This document shows, piece after piece, positions 6,462-7,945 of a DNA stretch of 7,945 nucleotides (positions are counted from its first letter, which is position 1; each line of letters begins with the position of its first letter). Origin of the DNA: Acidobacteriota bacterium. GTDB taxonomy: Bacteria; Acidobacteriota; Vicinamibacteria; Vicinamibacterales; UBA2999. Below the pieces are notes generated by a model, which was given only the letters and a program-made list of their open reading frames with translations, ran no database searches and had not been told where the DNA came from. The position numbers and the translations under genes were made by a program. The stretch is from contig JABFRY010000310.1 in the NCBI GenBank assembly GCA_013140955.1, positions 1-7,945 on the forward strand. The letters run 5' to 3'.

Positions 6462-6471
6462 GTCCCGGGAC
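6462..6471. repeat. 10-bp palindrome between divergent promoters
   Basis: GTCCCGGGAC is a perfect palindrome lying between the - strand promoter of the MBL operon and the + strand candidate promoter of the toxin-antitoxin pair. It could be a shared operator. A palindrome of this length may also occur by chance in GC-rich DNA. Confidence 0.2.
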
Positions 6472-6494
6472 CTGGAGCGGCCGTGCTGACGGAC

Positions 6495-6523
6495 TTGCCC
6501 TCGCGGGCCTGAGGCTCTATCAC
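6495..6523 (+). promoter_or_regulatory. Candidate promoter of the toxin-antitoxin operon
   Basis: TTGCCC (6495-6500) and TATCAC (6518-6523) are separated by exactly 17 bases; each matches four of six consensus positions. Transcription would start near 6530, about 60 bases before the ATG at 6589. The boxes are modest, so this is tentative. Confidence 0.35.
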
Positions 6524-6548
6524 CGCCGTCGCTCGGCTCCGCGGTGAT
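6519..6548. promoter_or_regulatory. Inverted repeat overlapping the -10 box, candidate operator for autoregulation
   Basis: ATCACCGC (6519-6526) and GCGGTGAT (6541-6548) form a perfect 8-bp inverted repeat with a 14-base centre. The left arm covers most of the candidate -10 box, and the right arm ends 40 bases before the antitoxin ATG. Toxin-antitoxin operons are commonly repressed by their own antitoxin at palindromes in this position. A transcript hairpin is the alternative. Confidence 0.4.
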
Positions 6549-6588
6549 GGGCGCCCCGCCGCCGCCAATGGTAATCTGGAGCGCTACC

Positions 6589-6813
6589 ATGACTACGCTC
6601 GCCGATCGCATCACCGCTGATCCCGCCCAGTGCGGCGGGCGTCCCTGTGTACGCGGCCTCCGCATCCGAGTCACCGACGTCCTCGACCTGCTGGCGTCGG
6701 GCCTGACGCCTGAGGCGGTCATCGAAGAACTGCCAGATCTTCAGCTCGAGGACGTGTCGGCCTGCCTTCGGTTCGCGAGCCGTCGCCTGGCGCATCCGAT
6801 CGTCGCGGCGTGA
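6589..6813 (+). CDS. DUF433 family protein, probable antitoxin
   Basis: A 74-residue cytoplasmic protein that matches DUF433 over its full length: RITADPAQCGGRPCVRGLRIRV (residues 7-28), then DVLDLLASGLTPEAVIEELPDL (30-51) and LEDVSACLRFASRRLAHP (53-70). The 'CGGxPCxxGxRIxVxDxLxLLASG' text is diagnostic. Known members have a helix-turn-helix-like fold and are generally paired with a DUF5615 or other PIN-like partner, as here. The start at 6589 is supported by GGAG (6578-6581), seven bases upstream, and by the usual family N-terminus. The frame stays open to an ATG at 6544, but that would add a Pro-rich tail not seen in the family. Likely role: neutralise the downstream protein and repress the operon through the inverted repeat at 6519-6548. 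The partner gene starts one base after the stop codon. Confidence 0.9.
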   Translation: MTTLADRITADPAQCGGRPCVRGLRIRVTDVLDLLASGLTPEAVIEELPDLQLEDVSACLRFASRRLAHPIVAA

Positions 6814-6814
6814 C

Positions 6815-7159
6815 GTGACGATCTGGCTCGACAACCAGCTGCCGCCGGCGCTCACGTCGTGGGTGCGCGCGACCTTGGGTGTCGAGTGCATGAGCGTCCG
6901 CGCCTTGTCCCTACAACGAGCCGCCGACCTGGAGATCTTTCACGCCGCGCGCGCTGCCGGCGCACTGGTCATGACCAAGGATGCGGATTTCGCGGCGCTC
7001 GTGAATCAGTTCGGCGCCCCACCGCAGATCGTGCTCATCACCTGCGGGAACACCTCGAATGCCCACCTGCGAGAGGTTCTTGGAACCGCTTGGCCGACCG
7101 TAGTGCTGATGCTGGACCGAGGCGAGCCGCTGGTAGAACTTGGCGATCGGCCGCGCTAA
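6815..7159 (+). CDS. DUF5615 PIN-like protein, probable toxin
   Basis: A 114-residue protein of the DUF5615 (PIN-like, VapC-related) family. Family marks are WLDNQLPPALTSWV (residues 4-17, with Asp6 as the first acidic metal ligand), LQRAADLEIFHAARAAGALVMTKDADFAAL (32-61) with the KDxDF motif at 55-59, and the GNTSN motif at 78-82. PIN-fold toxins are metal-dependent ribonucleases; activity in this subfamily is inferred and less well shown than for VapC. The GTG start at 6815 is required to retain Asp6 and lies one base past the antitoxin stop. No good Shine-Dalgarno is seen, so translation probably depends on coupling to the antitoxin. The TAA stop lies inside a 12-bp palindrome. The acidic residues look complete, so the gene appears intact. 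Confidence 0.9.
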   Translation: MTIWLDNQLPPALTSWVRATLGVECMSVRALSLQRAADLEIFHAARAAGALVMTKDADFAALVNQFGAPPQIVLITCGNTSNAHLREVLGTAWPTVVLMLDRGEPLVELGDRPR

Positions 7160-7166
7160 CGTTAGC
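7155..7166. repeat. 12-bp perfect palindrome over the toxin stop codon
   Basis: GCTAACGTTAGC is its own reverse complement and includes the TAA stop of the toxin gene. An overlapping stem, CGCTA (7154-7158) with TAGCG (7167-7171), and a GCTAGC palindrome (7165-7170) add further symmetry. It has some look of the CTAAC/GTTAG ends of integron attC sites but lacks the arms and spacing of one. Its role is unknown. Confidence 0.35.
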
Positions 7167-7372
7167 TAGCGGCGTTCGCGGTTCGGCGCACCCCTCTGGC
7201 ACTCGGCCTTCTGCCCAGCCTCCGGCGCGACGACGTGGGAACCGCGCTGCTGGACGAGCGGTGCTCCAGGGGATTCGGTCGTTCCCCTTGCGCACCGCTT
7301 TTCCACACTACCGCTGTCACGTCGTGCGCACGTCGGGCCGGGCCAGAGGGCTACACCGAACCGGGAATCGCG
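7160..7372. other. Convergent intergenic region
   Basis: This 213-base gap separates the toxin gene from the DUF4097 gene, which is convergent with it. It contains a weak hairpin, AGGGGA (7268-7273) with TCCCCT (7283-7288) around a nine-base loop, that could act as a bidirectional terminator but has no U-tract. I see no gene or other structure in it. Confidence 0.4.
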
Positions 7373-7945
7373 TCAGGGTCCTTTGCGCAGGAAGACGTCG
7401 CCGTTGAAGGTGCGCAGTTCGAACTCCGCCCCCCCGCCATTCACGGTGCCGTACTGCACCCGGTTGATCTCGACGCGGAACCGGCGAGGGTCCCAACGGG
7501 CGCGGTCCGCGGCCGGCGGCGCCTCCGTCATCTGGACGTCGAAGTCGGTGAAGACGTCGCCGTGGTCGCTCCTGAGCTCGAGATTGGCACGTACCGCCGC
7601 CGGGAGCGTCACGTCCACGTTCCCGTTCAGCGACGTGAACGCCATGGGCTGACCCGCGGTGACGCTGGTGAGGGTGGCCTGCACACCGCCGTTGAGGGAG
7701 TGCGCGACGACGGAGCCGCCGACCCCGGACAGCGTCACCCGCCCGTTGAGGCTGTTCAGTTCCAGTTCACCGGTGACGGCCTCCACCGTCACGTCGCCGC
7801 CCATCGTCGAGACTTCGAGGTTCGTCCTCGTCGGCACTTCGATGACGAGTGCCACCGGCTGCCCGGGAAGTGCCCCATTGATGGTCATCCGGTTCTCGCG
7901 CTCCTCGACCGCGAACCCGGCGCCCGGGGTGAGGCGCCGCATGCC
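7373..7945 (-). CDS. DUF4097 family beta-strand repeat protein, 5' end cut by window edge
   Basis: The last 190 residues of a DUF4097-type protein, a family of right-handed beta-solenoid-like proteins related to adhesin repeats and often exported or envelope-associated. Repeating strand-turn units are visible: NLEVSTMGGDVTVEAVTGEL, then ELNSLNGRVTLSGVGG, AHSLNGGVQATL, AFTSLNGNVDVTL, LELRSDHGDVFTDF and a final FELRTFNGDVFLRKGP. The turn SLNG recurs three times at about 19-22-residue spacing. The closing 'ELRTFNGDVFLRK' is typical of the family C-terminus. An ATG at 7942 lies two codons from the window edge, but the fragment has no signal peptide and the frame stays open to the edge, so the real start is almost certainly beyond 7945. 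Function is unknown; in other genomes such genes often follow sigma/anti-sigma or zf-HC2 genes, which cannot be checked here. Confidence 0.85.
   Translation of the reverse strand, partial: GMRRLTPGAGFAVEERENRMTINGALPGQPVALVIEVPTRTNLEVSTMGGDVTVEAVTGELELNSLNGRVTLSGVGGSVVAHSLNGGVQATLTSVTAGQPMAFTSLNGNVDVTLPAAVRANLELRSDHGDVFTDFDVQMTEAPPAADRARWDPRRFRVEINRVQYGTVNGGGAEFELRTFNGDVFLRKGP

Noticed and set aside
6544..6588. Earlier ATG for the DUF433 gene
   Set aside because: It adds a Pro-rich stretch not typical of the family, while the ATG at 6589 has a well-spaced GGAG.
6324..6722. N-terminal extension of the MBL-fold gene to an ATG at 6722
   Set aside because: The extra residues have no signal sequence or family similarity, run through the promoter and the start of the antitoxin gene, and would bury the clear signal peptide that begins at 6323.
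7154..7180. Integron attC site after the toxin gene
   Set aside because: CTAAC and GTTAG abut with no intervening arms, the outer bases do not fit RYYYAAC/GTTRRRY, and no matching GTTRRRY is seen upstream of the module.
1..7945. CRISPR array, insertion sequence, phage or anti-phage system
   Set aside because: I found no regularly spaced repeats, transposase or integrase motifs, terminal inverted repeats or known defence domains beyond the toxin-antitoxin pair.

Overview
This is a GC-rich chromosomal window. Long spurious reading frames lie opposite nearly every gene, as expected at such base composition. The gene content is mostly short-operon or monocistronic secreted proteins with A|Q signal-peptidase cleavage sites, a DUF433/DUF5615 toxin-antitoxin pair and a DUF4097 protein. 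This resembles soil Acidobacteriota (Vicinamibacteria-like). The taxonomic call is an inference from gene style; the window holds no rRNA, tRNA or marker gene.

Layout from left to right: (1) a + strand secreted protein with a CxxCH haem site and squalene-cyclase-like QW repeats (15-1064). (2) Six bases away and convergent, a - strand pair: a secreted beta-propeller-like protein (2397-3497), then a lipoprotein with bacterial Ig-like (Big_5) domains (1071-2288 or 2327). A good promoter (TTGACA-N17-TACGGT) lies upstream of the pair. (3) A small + strand exported protein with tandem octapeptide repeats (3823-4197), preceded by a strong hairpin just before its ribosome binding site. (4) Facing it across a long hairpin, a - strand operon of two translationally coupled exported proteins (ATGA overlap): a metallo-beta-lactamase-fold protein with most of its HxHxDH motif missing (5220-6323), and an unnamed conserved secreted protein (4333-5223). 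Its promoter is TTGACC-N17-TAGACT. (5) Divergent from that operon, a + strand DUF433 antitoxin / DUF5615 PIN-like toxin pair (6589-7159) with a palindromic candidate operator. (6) The 3' part of a DUF4097 protein on the - strand (7373-7945), cut by the window edge.

Six of the eight complete proteins carry an export signal, so most of the window encodes envelope or periplasmic functions of unknown pathway. The only gene partnerships the sequence strongly supports are the MBL-fold/unknown-protein pair and the toxin-antitoxin pair. I see no CRISPR array, insertion sequence, phage gene, RNA gene or defence island. The most unusual items are the degenerate metal site of the coupled MBL protein, the haem-plus-toroid protein, and the hairpin-led small repeat protein.
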